From Thermatribacter velox (GTDB taxonomy: Bacteria; Atribacterota; Atribacteria; Atribacterales; Thermatribacteraceae), in NCBI RefSeq assembly GCF_038396615.1, contig NZ_CP121689.1:1562001-1626000 (forward strand): a DNA stretch of 64,000 bases. Reading direction: 5' to 3'. The position numbers and the translations under genes were made by a program. Within the stretch, counting starts at the first letter, position 1; each line of letters starts with the position of its first letter. This document shows, in pieces, positions 56,398 to 64,000 of this stretch. The notes beneath the pieces are model-generated. The model did no database searches, was not told where the DNA came from, and saw nothing but the letters and a program-made list of their open reading frames with translations.

Positions 56398-58974
56398 TCA
56401 GGCGTGGTACTCCTCTTCGACCTCGATGCCTGCCTGCTCTAAAGCTTCCTTTATCTTATCCTCATACTCTGCAGCCGAAATCTTCCCACCTTTTGCCCGC
56501 AAAACCACCTCCACAGTGCAGTTTTCAAATTGATTGCGCAGATAATTGACAACCCTGACTATTGTTGATAGATTGCCGGGCGATGCCTTAAGGCCCAGGG
56601 TAACTTCCGAATACTCCCGAGAAGCTGGTGGTCCCTCGGTAGTGGTTCCCGACTGAGGCGGCGAGCCAGTGTGCGGTGCTGGGCCTTTTTCCGTTTCTTC
56701 TCCACCCGAGGATACACTACCACCTGCAGTGCCTGACTCCACTTCCTCTTTCTCTTCTTTCACGCACAAATCAGGCTTCACAATCACTTCCTCATCGGTG
56801 AAGCTCACTTCCGGCGTTTTCCCAATGCAGATATCTTCAAGATCCCGGTCGGTAGCCCGGGCAAACCCAAACAGCCCCTGCTTGACGCCCTCCTTTATGC
56901 TTTCCAGAAATGCCTCTTGGGAAGTAAGCCGTATCTCTCCCGGGGTCTTCAAAAATGCCTCATAAAGGCTCCTGATATCCACATAGCTTCTGTTTGCAAG
57001 GTACTTTTCTCTGATTACCCGGGGAGCGATTTTCTCCAGAATTTCGCCCTGGCTTCTCAGGTAATTGTAGATTTCCTGAACCAGCGAAGATTCACCGTAA
57101 GTTGGCAAACCCAGGGAAAGCTCCCGGTAACCTTCACGAGCAGGAAGGAAGAGTTTGTGATAAAGCTTTCGCAGTTCCTCATAGGCTCTTCCTTTTAGAT
57201 TCCGAAGTTTGACCTTGACCTCCCTTTTCTGCCCTTCTTTGAGGTTCAGCCTTGAATCATTTTCAATGTGCTCAAGAGCAAGCAGTTTTCGCAAATAAAG
57301 GTAAAAGGCCTCCCTCTGTTCCTCATCAGAGCAGAGAAAAATCAGAGTATTGCGGTAAACGCGGGGGATTTCACCGCAGGTCTCCAGAAAGCCCTGCTCC
57401 GGCTGGCTCTGGTTCAAAATTACCAGCTTGAATTCCGGAGTATCGGGAATGTCCCTTGAAGAACGAGGATACAGGAACACCCTGAACAACGAAGGTCTGG
57501 AAATGCTTTCTTCAAGTATTTTCCTCTCTTTCTCACGAAGTTCCTCTTCAGAGAAACTCTCCTCCCTTTCCACGATCACCCGGTTCAGGTTGGGCTGGTT
57601 GGTGAAAAACAATCCTTCGTCAGAAAGATAAAACAACTTTTCCTTCAGGTTGCTTATAACGGTGTCAACCACGGTGCTTGAAATCCCCGGGTACAATACA
57701 CTCAGCTTGATATCCCGCACGCTGATTCCTTTCTCGCTCTCTCCTCTACCTGAAAAAGAAGTCATAAAAATGGTGGTGCTCACGACTGTGCCAAGACGAA
57801 AAGAGCGGTAAGAAGGCCCCAGAACTTCGTTTACTTTTGAAGCCCCCGAATCCTCTGCAGTTATATCCTGGGCAATGATGCTGTCCCATTCCTGCCCCAA
57901 GTGTCTTATCAGCTCTCTACGCAGCTCCTGGTTGCTGAGATTGAAATCTCCAAGACGGATGAAGGGAAGGTTTTTGTCAAGCAGGTCACTTATCACCAGC
58001 GAAAGGAGTCTCAAGACACCCCGGGTCCTTTGAAAGGTCGGGAAAGAACCCCAGCGCTTGTACAATATGTCGATAACCTCGGGTTTGAAGGGATAGCTTT
58101 TCAAAAACCTTTCCCGGTAACGAGGAAGCTCATCGCTTGAGAGCAATCCTTCTCCCCTGGCATAGTCGACGAACTCATCTACAACTTCCTTGACTTCTTC
58201 TTCCTTTACCCGACTGAAAAGCCTTGCACGCACCACCCGTTCTATCTCATCATCGGCAACCGGTGTGTAAATCCTTTCCATTCTCCCGGCTATTTTCTGG
58301 AGCTGTTGAAACATCCTCTCGGCGTTTTCGTCGTAGTGTTCGAGAACGCTCGAGGGCAAAGTGAGCACCAAAAGGGCATTGCCCACCGCCGAAACTGCCC
58401 CGGTGAGCTCCTGAATAAAAGCCAGAGTTTGCGAAGCAAGGTTGGAATCTCCAACCCTAATCCCTGCCGCCTTGGTTGTATATTCAAGGAGCTCGTCCAT
58501 CAGGATGAGAGCCGGTGAATGCTCCGACAAAAGGTCGATAAGCTTCTCCCTGCCGGGTGCTACCTCACCCCGGGTAAAAACCACCTTCCCGGTCAACTGC
58601 CGCTCCAGCTCTTCCCAGGGCCGTATTTCTCCCGGATGCAGTGCGGTCCCATCAAAAACCACAACACGGGCATTCCATTCTCGTGCTTTGTGGTAAAGCG
58701 CTATTAAAGTGTGAGTTTTACCACCACCAAAAGGGGTCTGCAGCTCGATAACCGAATCCCCGCTTCTTCCCTCAAGCCTTGCCCGGGCAATCTCCAGAAT
58801 GTTTTTCAACCCTGCGGTGAGATAGGTCTTTTTGAAGAACAAATCTGCATCCCGATAGTCAAGGGGAGCTTCACCCCTTGCCACCTGCCAGAGGTCAGCT
58901 GCAAAAACATCCATGGCGAGTTTTCCGCTGAGGATGTCTTCATGGGGCACTGCTACCTGAGTGAAGTTTTTCAT
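56398..58974 (-). CDS. DUF499 AAA-type ATPase of a methylase-linked defence module
   Basis: The protein has 858 residues. Walker A is TPFGGGKTHTL near 85 and Walker B ALILMDELLEY near 155. The middle holds YPFKPEVIDILYKRW and helical blocks typical of DUF499 (COG1483). A disordered Gly/Ser/Pro-rich linker near 745-790 precedes a C-terminal beta-alpha domain. It follows the methylase gene by 22 bases. The family is found next to DUF1156 methylases and SNF2 helicases in defence islands. Its exact role, perhaps DNA translocation or complex loading, is not known. Confidence 0.88.
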   Translation of the reverse strand: MKNFTQVAVPHEDILSGKLAMDVFAADLWQVARGEAPLDYRDADLFFKKTYLTAGLKNILEIARARLEGRSGDSVIELQTPFGGGKTHTLIALYHKAREWNARVVVFDGTALHPGEIRPWEELERQLTGKVVFTRGEVAPGREKLIDLLSEHSPALILMDELLEYTTKAAGIRVGDSNLASQTLAFIQELTGAVSAVGNALLVLTLPSSVLEHYDENAERMFQQLQKIAGRMERIYTPVADDEIERVVRARLFSRVKEEEVKEVVDEFVDYARGEGLLSSDELPRYRERFLKSYPFKPEVIDILYKRWGSFPTFQRTRGVLRLLSLVISDLLDKNLPFIRLGDFNLSNQELRRELIRHLGQEWDSIIAQDITAEDSGASKVNEVLGPSYRSFRLGTVVSTTIFMTSFSGRGESEKGISVRDIKLSVLYPGISSTVVDTVISNLKEKLFYLSDEGLFFTNQPNLNRVIVEREESFSEEELREKERKILEESISRPSLFRVFLYPRSSRDIPDTPEFKLVILNQSQPEQGFLETCGEIPRVYRNTLIFLCSDEEQREAFYLYLRKLLALEHIENDSRLNLKEGQKREVKVKLRNLKGRAYEELRKLYHKLFLPAREGYRELSLGLPTYGESSLVQEIYNYLRSQGEILEKIAPRVIREKYLANRSYVDIRSLYEAFLKTPGEIRLTSQEAFLESIKEGVKQGLFGFARATDRDLEDICIGKTPEVSFTDEEVIVKPDLCVKEEKEEVESGTAGGSVSSGGEETEKGPAPHTGSPPQSGTTTEGPPASREYSEVTLGLKASPGNLSTIVRVVNYLRNQFENCTVEVVLRAKGGKISAAEYEDKIKEALEQAGIEVEEEYHA

Positions 58975-58996
58975 TGCTCACCCCTCCCTTTTTCCG

Positions 58997-61702
58997 TTAA
59001 AATAACTGTTCCTGCCTGGGCTGTTTTCGCATTGCAGCCTCGAGCTCACTTCGCCCGCTCAAAAACCCATCGAGAAGGCGCTTTTCCTGGCTTTCTCGAG
59101 GTAAAATTTCAGACACCGCCTGAGCAACCCGGTAAAAAGATTTTTTCGCACCGTAACCGGTTGTAAGGAGCACCTTTTTGATTTCCTCCTTTCTCCCCAT
59201 CCTCCAGAGAAGAAGCACCCGGTGGAGTACATCAATGAGTTCGTCTGAGTTTTCCGTTTCCTCAAGCTTGCGCTCTTGGGGGCCCAGGACCCTTATGAAT
59301 TCGTGCTCTTTTTTGATAAAGCCCTTATTCCACTCCTGCTCCAGCTCAAAGCCTGTGGATTGGGCGAGCTTGCGAGCCTCATCGAAATGCACCCTCGCTT
59401 CACCGTAGCCCCAGCGCCACAGGACGTAAAAGCGGGAAAGCGAAGAGAGCTCCCCGGCAATTCCGTTGTGAAACACCTGGCGTAGGGCATAGTCAGTAAC
59501 CAGCCGGCGCACCTGCTCAATCATTTCCTCAGCACTGATTTCCCTTCCTTCGTAGTCCATGATCTTTTTATATTTTCCAAATATTTCGATTGAAGAACCA
59601 ATGGCTGCTATGAAGTAGTCGGCACCGCTCACTCCCTCCTGCCAGAGCTTCTCGAGTTTGGCGTGCAGATATCTTTCGAGCTCCTCTTTCACCTCGTTGA
59701 GCCAGCCGGTCTCCTTTCGCTCCAGCTTGCGGCAGACAAAGTAGATGGAGGAAGCCAGGGCAGCGGATTCTTTTGCCCTCAGGCGGGCTTTCATCTCAGT
59801 GTCGATGGGCCAGGAAGCAGTAACCACCAGCCCGGAATCAAGCAGAGAGTTAATAAGCGTCTCCCAGCCGGAGGTTGATTTATGGGTGTAGACGATGGTG
59901 GCGATTCCGTTTGGCTTTAAAACCCTCGCCATTTCCTGGAAAGCTTTCTTAAGCATTTCTTCAAAGTATTTTTTGCCCGCTTCAAATCCACCTTCTTGAT
60001 GCGAATAGGCAACAATTTCCTTTGACTTTGGGGTAAGCGGGGTCATAAAAAGCTCGGGATAAAGGTCCCCTATGCTTCTTTTGAGCCAGACATAGAAAAA
60101 GTCAGAAAGGTAAGAATAAGGCACATTGTCATAATAGGGCGGGTCGGTGAAAACAGCATCAAAGTAACTGTCGGGATAGGGGAGTTCTGTAGCAGAAGCC
60201 TGCTTCACCGTAGGGATTGCCGGGTTGCTGTTTTTTCCAACTGGGGTAATCTGGGAAAGGTGGGAGATTATTGAATCTATACCTTTTGTAGTCATGAGTC
60301 CACCATTCAAAGGATTCCTTTCACCATAATCCCATACCATAGGTAAAGCTTGCCTATTAAATATGTGTTCATTTCTTTCTTGGTCTGGTCTCCACACGGA
60401 TAAAACTGAGTTCCAATCAGCCAACTTCCCTAACATCAGTCCCAAATACCCCACCACTGCCTTTGCATACTCTTCCTCATACCCTTCCTCAAGCATCTTT
60501 TGATAGGCTTGCCTTACTTTTTCGGTGAAAGTTATCAAAGCCAGCTTCTGGTGGGAGTTGAAAAGGTCACCCCACTTAAGCATGCTGTACCGCTGAACAC
60601 GAAAACCAAGAGTTTCCTTCGGTGGTAATTCCTCATCCGGCACCGGGTCCATGCCCCACTCCTCCAAGAGCCTCCGTCTTTTTTCTTCCAGATACTCCTC
60701 TGCCTCTTTGAAAACCTCCAGATCCTTCTCCGTTGCCAGCCGGTATCTTTTCCCCTGGGTTCCGGGCTTGTTTAAAACCACGGCAGTTAACCTCTGGCCT
60801 GCCTTTCCCGTCTGGAAGAGTTTTCTCGTTGTGTTTGCATCCACAGTCGAGCCGCAAACAGGGCAAACCGCTATCGCCCCTGAAACTGTCCCCCTGGAAG
60901 GGTCAAAGCCCTCCGGCATCTTCTCATAGCCGTCGCCAACGATTTTGAACCTAACTTCCCCTTCCTCCACGAAAGAGTATAAAGCAACTTTTTTATTGCT
61001 CTTTTTAGCCAGCCAGAACTGCCTCATAAGCGGTATTTCAGCACCGCAGGTGGGGTTCTGGCAGGGAATGGTCCGCGCCCAGATGTAGCCCACCGGGATA
61101 GAGCCGTCGGGGTCTTTTGGGTAGAAGCTCCCAATTTCCCTTTTTGCTTCGCTCAAAACCCATTTCCCCCATTTTTTCACATCTTCAAGCAGGGGATTCA
61201 CCTTTTCTTCCACTTCAAGCCCTATGCTATTTTTCTTTTTGCTTTTTGTATTTTTTCCATATTTTTGGGGATATTCAAGAGTGCACTTTAAAATAAGGGT
61301 AGCCACCGGGTTGTACTCAACCGCATGCACTTCACAGCCCAGGCGCAGGGCTTCAAGGGGAATGGAGCCGCCGCCAGAGAAGGGGTCAAGCACCCGGGGA
61401 GGGCACCCTCCGCTGGCTTCCAGAATCTCCTTTCTTGCCTTATCAAGCAAAAGGCGATTGAGCGAGTTTTCCCACCCGGCAAGCTCCACCAGGAACTGCC
61501 GCCTTTTCTCCTCTTCAAGCGCATCGTGAGGTGCAGGAACCAAAGCCGCATAGTTAGTGGCTCTTGAGCTTGCCAGAGGCCGGCGAGCCCACCAGATGTG
61601 GAGCGTCGAGATGTGCCCGTGGCGGATGTTCTTTTCTTTAGCTGAAATTTCGCTGATTTCTTTTACTGGAAAGCTTTCCTCGATGAAGCGCTTTTTTTCC
61701 AC
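58997..61702 (-). CDS. DUF1156 adenine-specific DNA methylase with zinc ribbon (COG1743)
   Basis: The protein has 901 residues. The N-terminal DUF1156 part reads ISTLHIWWARRPLASSRA. The SAM loop is VLDPFSGGGSIPLEAL near 110 and the catalytic motif TDPPYYDNVPYS lies near 528. A zinc ribbon between them has PCQNPTCG and CPVCGS. Such enzymes methylate adenine N6, most likely to mark host DNA. It lies between the ATPase and helicase genes with gaps of 22 and 36 bases, which indicates one operon. Confidence 0.93.
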   Translation of the reverse strand: MEKKRFIEESFPVKEISEISAKEKNIRHGHISTLHIWWARRPLASSRATNYAALVPAPHDALEEEKRRQFLVELAGWENSLNRLLLDKARKEILEASGGCPPRVLDPFSGGGSIPLEALRLGCEVHAVEYNPVATLILKCTLEYPQKYGKNTKSKKKNSIGLEVEEKVNPLLEDVKKWGKWVLSEAKREIGSFYPKDPDGSIPVGYIWARTIPCQNPTCGAEIPLMRQFWLAKKSNKKVALYSFVEEGEVRFKIVGDGYEKMPEGFDPSRGTVSGAIAVCPVCGSTVDANTTRKLFQTGKAGQRLTAVVLNKPGTQGKRYRLATEKDLEVFKEAEEYLEEKRRRLLEEWGMDPVPDEELPPKETLGFRVQRYSMLKWGDLFNSHQKLALITFTEKVRQAYQKMLEEGYEEEYAKAVVGYLGLMLGKLADWNSVLSVWRPDQERNEHIFNRQALPMVWDYGERNPLNGGLMTTKGIDSIISHLSQITPVGKNSNPAIPTVKQASATELPYPDSYFDAVFTDPPYYDNVPYSYLSDFFYVWLKRSIGDLYPELFMTPLTPKSKEIVAYSHQEGGFEAGKKYFEEMLKKAFQEMARVLKPNGIATIVYTHKSTSGWETLINSLLDSGLVVTASWPIDTEMKARLRAKESAALASSIYFVCRKLERKETGWLNEVKEELERYLHAKLEKLWQEGVSGADYFIAAIGSSIEIFGKYKKIMDYEGREISAEEMIEQVRRLVTDYALRQVFHNGIAGELSSLSRFYVLWRWGYGEARVHFDEARKLAQSTGFELEQEWNKGFIKKEHEFIRVLGPQERKLEETENSDELIDVLHRVLLLWRMGRKEEIKKVLLTTGYGAKKSFYRVAQAVSEILPRESQEKRLLDGFLSGRSELEAAMRKQPRQEQLF

Positions 61703-61738
61703 CGGTTTCCCTCCCTCTCTATTTCCAGTGTTATACTT

Positions 61739-64000
61739 TTACTCTCTCCATGCCTCCCCGGCTTTAGCCTTCCACTCGCTGGCTGGGACCACAAAGCGCA
61801 CGATTTCCACTTTTTCCTGAGGGTTGAGGCCTGAAGCCGGGTCGTTGACAAGATAAAGCGTTGGTTTGGTAGCGGCATTGGCCACCACGTAAAGCCAGTA
61901 CTCCTTCCCCAGGCGCTCAGCCGCGAACCACTCGTTGGGAGTCAGAGCCACCTCTCCCTCCCCAGCCCTTGCTTTCACCTCGATGTAGCGCACCTCACCA
62001 TCGCCGATAGAGCGGATGTCGTAGCCCGAGTTATCAGAGGAAACATCCTCTGGATTGCGGCCCTGCCTTCTTTCGTATCTCATCGCTATTTCCATCCCAA
62101 TCCGCTCAATTTCTGCATCTTCAACCATCGAAGCCCGTTCTGGAACCACCCTGGCCACCATCAAAAGCTCCGGAAGACGCATGGAGAGGCTCTGCTCTTT
62201 CTCTATTTCGTCCTCAAGTACCCGCGCAGCCTCTTCATAGCGCCGTTTCCGCTCTTCTTTGTTCCGTATAGGAAGGTCCACCTTTTCTCCCTGGGCTTGC
62301 CTCTCGTAAAGCTCGGCGAGGTCAGAATCGAGCTCGCGGATGAAGTGTTTAAGTGAATGCAACCCATATTTTCTCTTTATCTCTGCCTGCCTTTTGCGCT
62401 CCGAAGCAATCTCCTCCCGGTATTTTTCAAGTGCCTGCAGAGCAAAAGGCAGAAGGCGCTTCCCATCAAACAGCTCTTCAGAAGCTGCAAACGAAGGCCC
62501 ATCGGAGCGCTCCACTGAGGCAAAGGCAAGGTCCCAGAGAAGAGCCGGGCTTACCTCCTTCTGCGTTTTCCCATCGTCGTAGATGACCAGAAGCTTCCTG
62601 CCCGCAATCTCACCCTTTCCGTCCTGCACCTCACCCAGATAGAAAAAGAGATAGCCGTCGAGCTTTCCGGAGGAATCTTTGAACACAGCGCCCTTTTTTG
62701 CTTGTTCCTGAAATTCCCTGATGACCCAGATAAGGAGTGCTTCAAGCAGGGGATGACCAAAGGAGACAAATTCAGCATCCGGGTTTTTGGAAGCCAGGTT
62801 CTTATCGAAGGTTACCTTCGGGTAGCTCCTGAGCATTTCGCCGTAGCGATTTTTGAAGCTCACATCTTCGGCAATTCTACGCAGGACGTAGGGCACAGAA
62901 TCAATGGCCAGGAATTTCCCGCTTTCTCGGAACTTCCCGCCTGCTTTCACAAAGGCTTTTTTGAAAAAGGCCTCCACATACTCGGGCACCAGCCGGTGCT
63001 CTTTCGCTTTTTCAGTCATTTCCCTGATACGCTGATAATCGATGAATCTGGTCGCCAGGCTCTCGCCCAGCATATTCTTGACCCGGGTAATATAAGCTTC
63101 GTCGGGTTGAATGTCCAGCTCCTGCAGGATTTCGTCCATGTTTCTGGCGCTCACCACGGCATCCAAAAGGAGCTGGTGCAGTTTTTTGCCTTCAAAAATC
63201 TCACCAATGATGTCGAAAACCCGATCGCTCCCCAGCTTTCTCCGTATTTCATCCAGTTTTTCAAGCAGACGGGCGAGCACCTTTCCTTCTCTGGTATCAT
63301 CAGCCACCAGGTTAAAGATGTAAACATCCTTTTGCTGGCCATACCTGTGGATTCTGCCCATTCTCTGTTCCAGCCGGTTGGGGTTCCAGGGAATGTCGTA
63401 GTTAATCATGATGTGGCAGAACTGCAGGTTGATTCCCTCTCCCGCTGCCTCAGTAGCCACCATGACCTCTGTTTGATCCCGGAATTCTTTCTCCGCCCGG
63501 ACCCTTTCTTCAATGTTCATTCCACCATGGATGAAGTTGACCCGGTAACCCCACCTTTGAATCTTCTCCACCAGATATTCAAGCGTATCTCTGGACTCAG
63601 TGAAAATCAAAATCTTGGGGTTGCCGTTCATTTCTTTTATCTTCTCAAAACCTTCCTCAATGGCTTTTTTCAACTCCCGAAGCTTCACTTCCTCTTCGCT
63701 CTTAATAACCCGGCGGGCTTTCTCAATCAGGAGATCAATGACCCCGATTTCCTGCTGCAGCGCTTCCGGATTTTCAGCAGCGGTCAGCGCTTCCCACTCT
63801 TCCTCCTTTTCCCAGCGCTCTTTTTCTTCCAGGTCCTCCACTTCCTCCAGGTCAATCTGAGGTATTACGTTCCACTCCTCTTTTTCACCCATCTTGAGGA
63901 TTTTCTCCAACCTGGCCTTTCTGCGCTCCAGAGAGCGCAGGAGCGCATAAGTGCTTGAAGCCATCCTGCGCTGCAAAATCATCAGAGCAAAGGTTACGTT
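61739..64000 (-). CDS. SNF2-type helicase with C-terminal DUF3883 (partial, N-terminus outside window)
   Basis: The frame is open to the window edge, so the first helicase motifs are missing. The visible part has the second RecA lobe: ILIFTESRDTLEYL, FIHGGMNIEERV, ATEAAGEGINLQFC and LEQRMGRIHRYGQ. Long helical segments follow, and then a DUF3883 restriction-endonuclease-like end (SGYDIRS, YIEVKARAG, LTPNEWFAAERLG) with the Asp/Glu-x-Lys pattern EVK. The combination suits restriction of unmodified DNA by translocation and cutting. It is probably the first gene of the methylase-ATPase operon visible here. Confidence 0.9.
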   Translation of the reverse strand, partial: NVTFALMILQRRMASSTYALLRSLERRKARLEKILKMGEKEEWNVIPQIDLEEVEDLEEKERWEKEEEWEALTAAENPEALQQEIGVIDLLIEKARRVIKSEEEVKLRELKKAIEEGFEKIKEMNGNPKILIFTESRDTLEYLVEKIQRWGYRVNFIHGGMNIEERVRAEKEFRDQTEVMVATEAAGEGINLQFCHIMINYDIPWNPNRLEQRMGRIHRYGQQKDVYIFNLVADDTREGKVLARLLEKLDEIRRKLGSDRVFDIIGEIFEGKKLHQLLLDAVVSARNMDEILQELDIQPDEAYITRVKNMLGESLATRFIDYQRIREMTEKAKEHRLVPEYVEAFFKKAFVKAGGKFRESGKFLAIDSVPYVLRRIAEDVSFKNRYGEMLRSYPKVTFDKNLASKNPDAEFVSFGHPLLEALLIWVIREFQEQAKKGAVFKDSSGKLDGYLFFYLGEVQDGKGEIAGRKLLVIYDDGKTQKEVSPALLWDLAFASVERSDGPSFAASEELFDGKRLLPFALQALEKYREEIASERKRQAEIKRKYGLHSLKHFIRELDSDLAELYERQAQGEKVDLPIRNKEERKRRYEEAARVLEDEIEKEQSLSMRLPELLMVARVVPERASMVEDAEIERIGMEIAMRYERRQGRNPEDVSSDNSGYDIRSIGDGEVRYIEVKARAGEGEVALTPNEWFAAERLGKEYWLYVVANAATKPTLYLVNDPASGLNPQEKVEIVRFVVPASEWKAKAGEAWRE

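Noticed and set aside
62702-63958. 418-residue plus-strand ORF
   Set aside because: It is antisense to the SNF2 helicase motifs. Its Phe/His-rich composition is typical of the complement of charged helices.
56398-64000. Calling the module DISARM or BREX
   Set aside because: The helicase-methylase pair recalls DISARM and the ATPase recalls BREX, but no DrmA, DrmB, DrmC, PglZ or BrxL gene is visible.

Overview
The window looks like a chromosomal defence island flanked by ordinary housekeeping, signalling and envelope genes. Strong AGGAGG-type ribosome binding sites, a Clostridia/Thermotoga-like type I-B CRISPR repeat, long arrays, and both type I-B (Cst) and type III-A (Csm) effectors suggest an anaerobic, probably thermophilic bacterium such as a Firmicutes-, Atribacterota- or Thermotogota-like lineage. 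The taxon is a guess; no rRNA is present.

Layout. 1-8920: sugar-type ABC solute-binding protein (cut by the window edge), an exported protein-L-isoaspartate methyltransferase, a membrane spermidine-synthase-like protein, a SHOCT protein, a DMT transporter and a GGDEF-EAL protein. 9028-16565: CRISPR array 1, 95 repeats of 29 nt and 94 spacers, read leftward, with an IS256-family element inserted inside repeat 3 and a duplicated four-spacer block. 16566-25488: its leader and a complete type I-B operon (cas6-cas8-small subunit-cas7-cas5-cas3-cas4-cas1-cas2, minus strand). 25692-33399: WYL regulator, a second cas6 and a type III-A operon whose Cas10 keeps both the HD and GGDD motifs. 33514-36646: three overlapping CARF genes (CARF-RelE, CARF-HEPN, CARF-winged helix), the expected responders to cyclic oligoadenylate made by Cas10. 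36678-39429: a UvrD helicase/PD-(D/E)XK nuclease fusion split by a 10-bp tandem duplication. 39676-42894: an SF1 helicase with PLD-like and zinc-ribbon domains (Mokosh type II-like), on the plus strand. 43361-44128: CRISPR array 2, 12 repeats of a different 30-nt type, with its own promoter. 44290-44640: palindromic intergenic repeats.

44749-54132 returns to ordinary genes: chemotaxis receptor, LigD phosphoesterase domain, DUF1624 protein, lipoproteins, SDR, MarC, PAS-HD-GYP. 54291-56268 is a decay zone with an LLH-type phage holin and remnants of nucleotidyltransferase/HEPN toxin-antitoxin modules carrying nonsense and frameshift mutations. One array 1 spacer matches the holin gene over 27 contiguous bases. 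56398-64000 is a second defence module: DUF499 ATPase, DUF1156 adenine methylase and SNF2 helicase-DUF3883 (cut by the window edge).

How it may work together: Cas1/2/4 build array 1. Two Cas6 enzymes probably serve the two repeat types. Type I-B cleaves DNA, while type III-A detects transcripts and signals to CARF effectors that cut RNA or arrest translation. The helicase and methylase systems give parallel protection.
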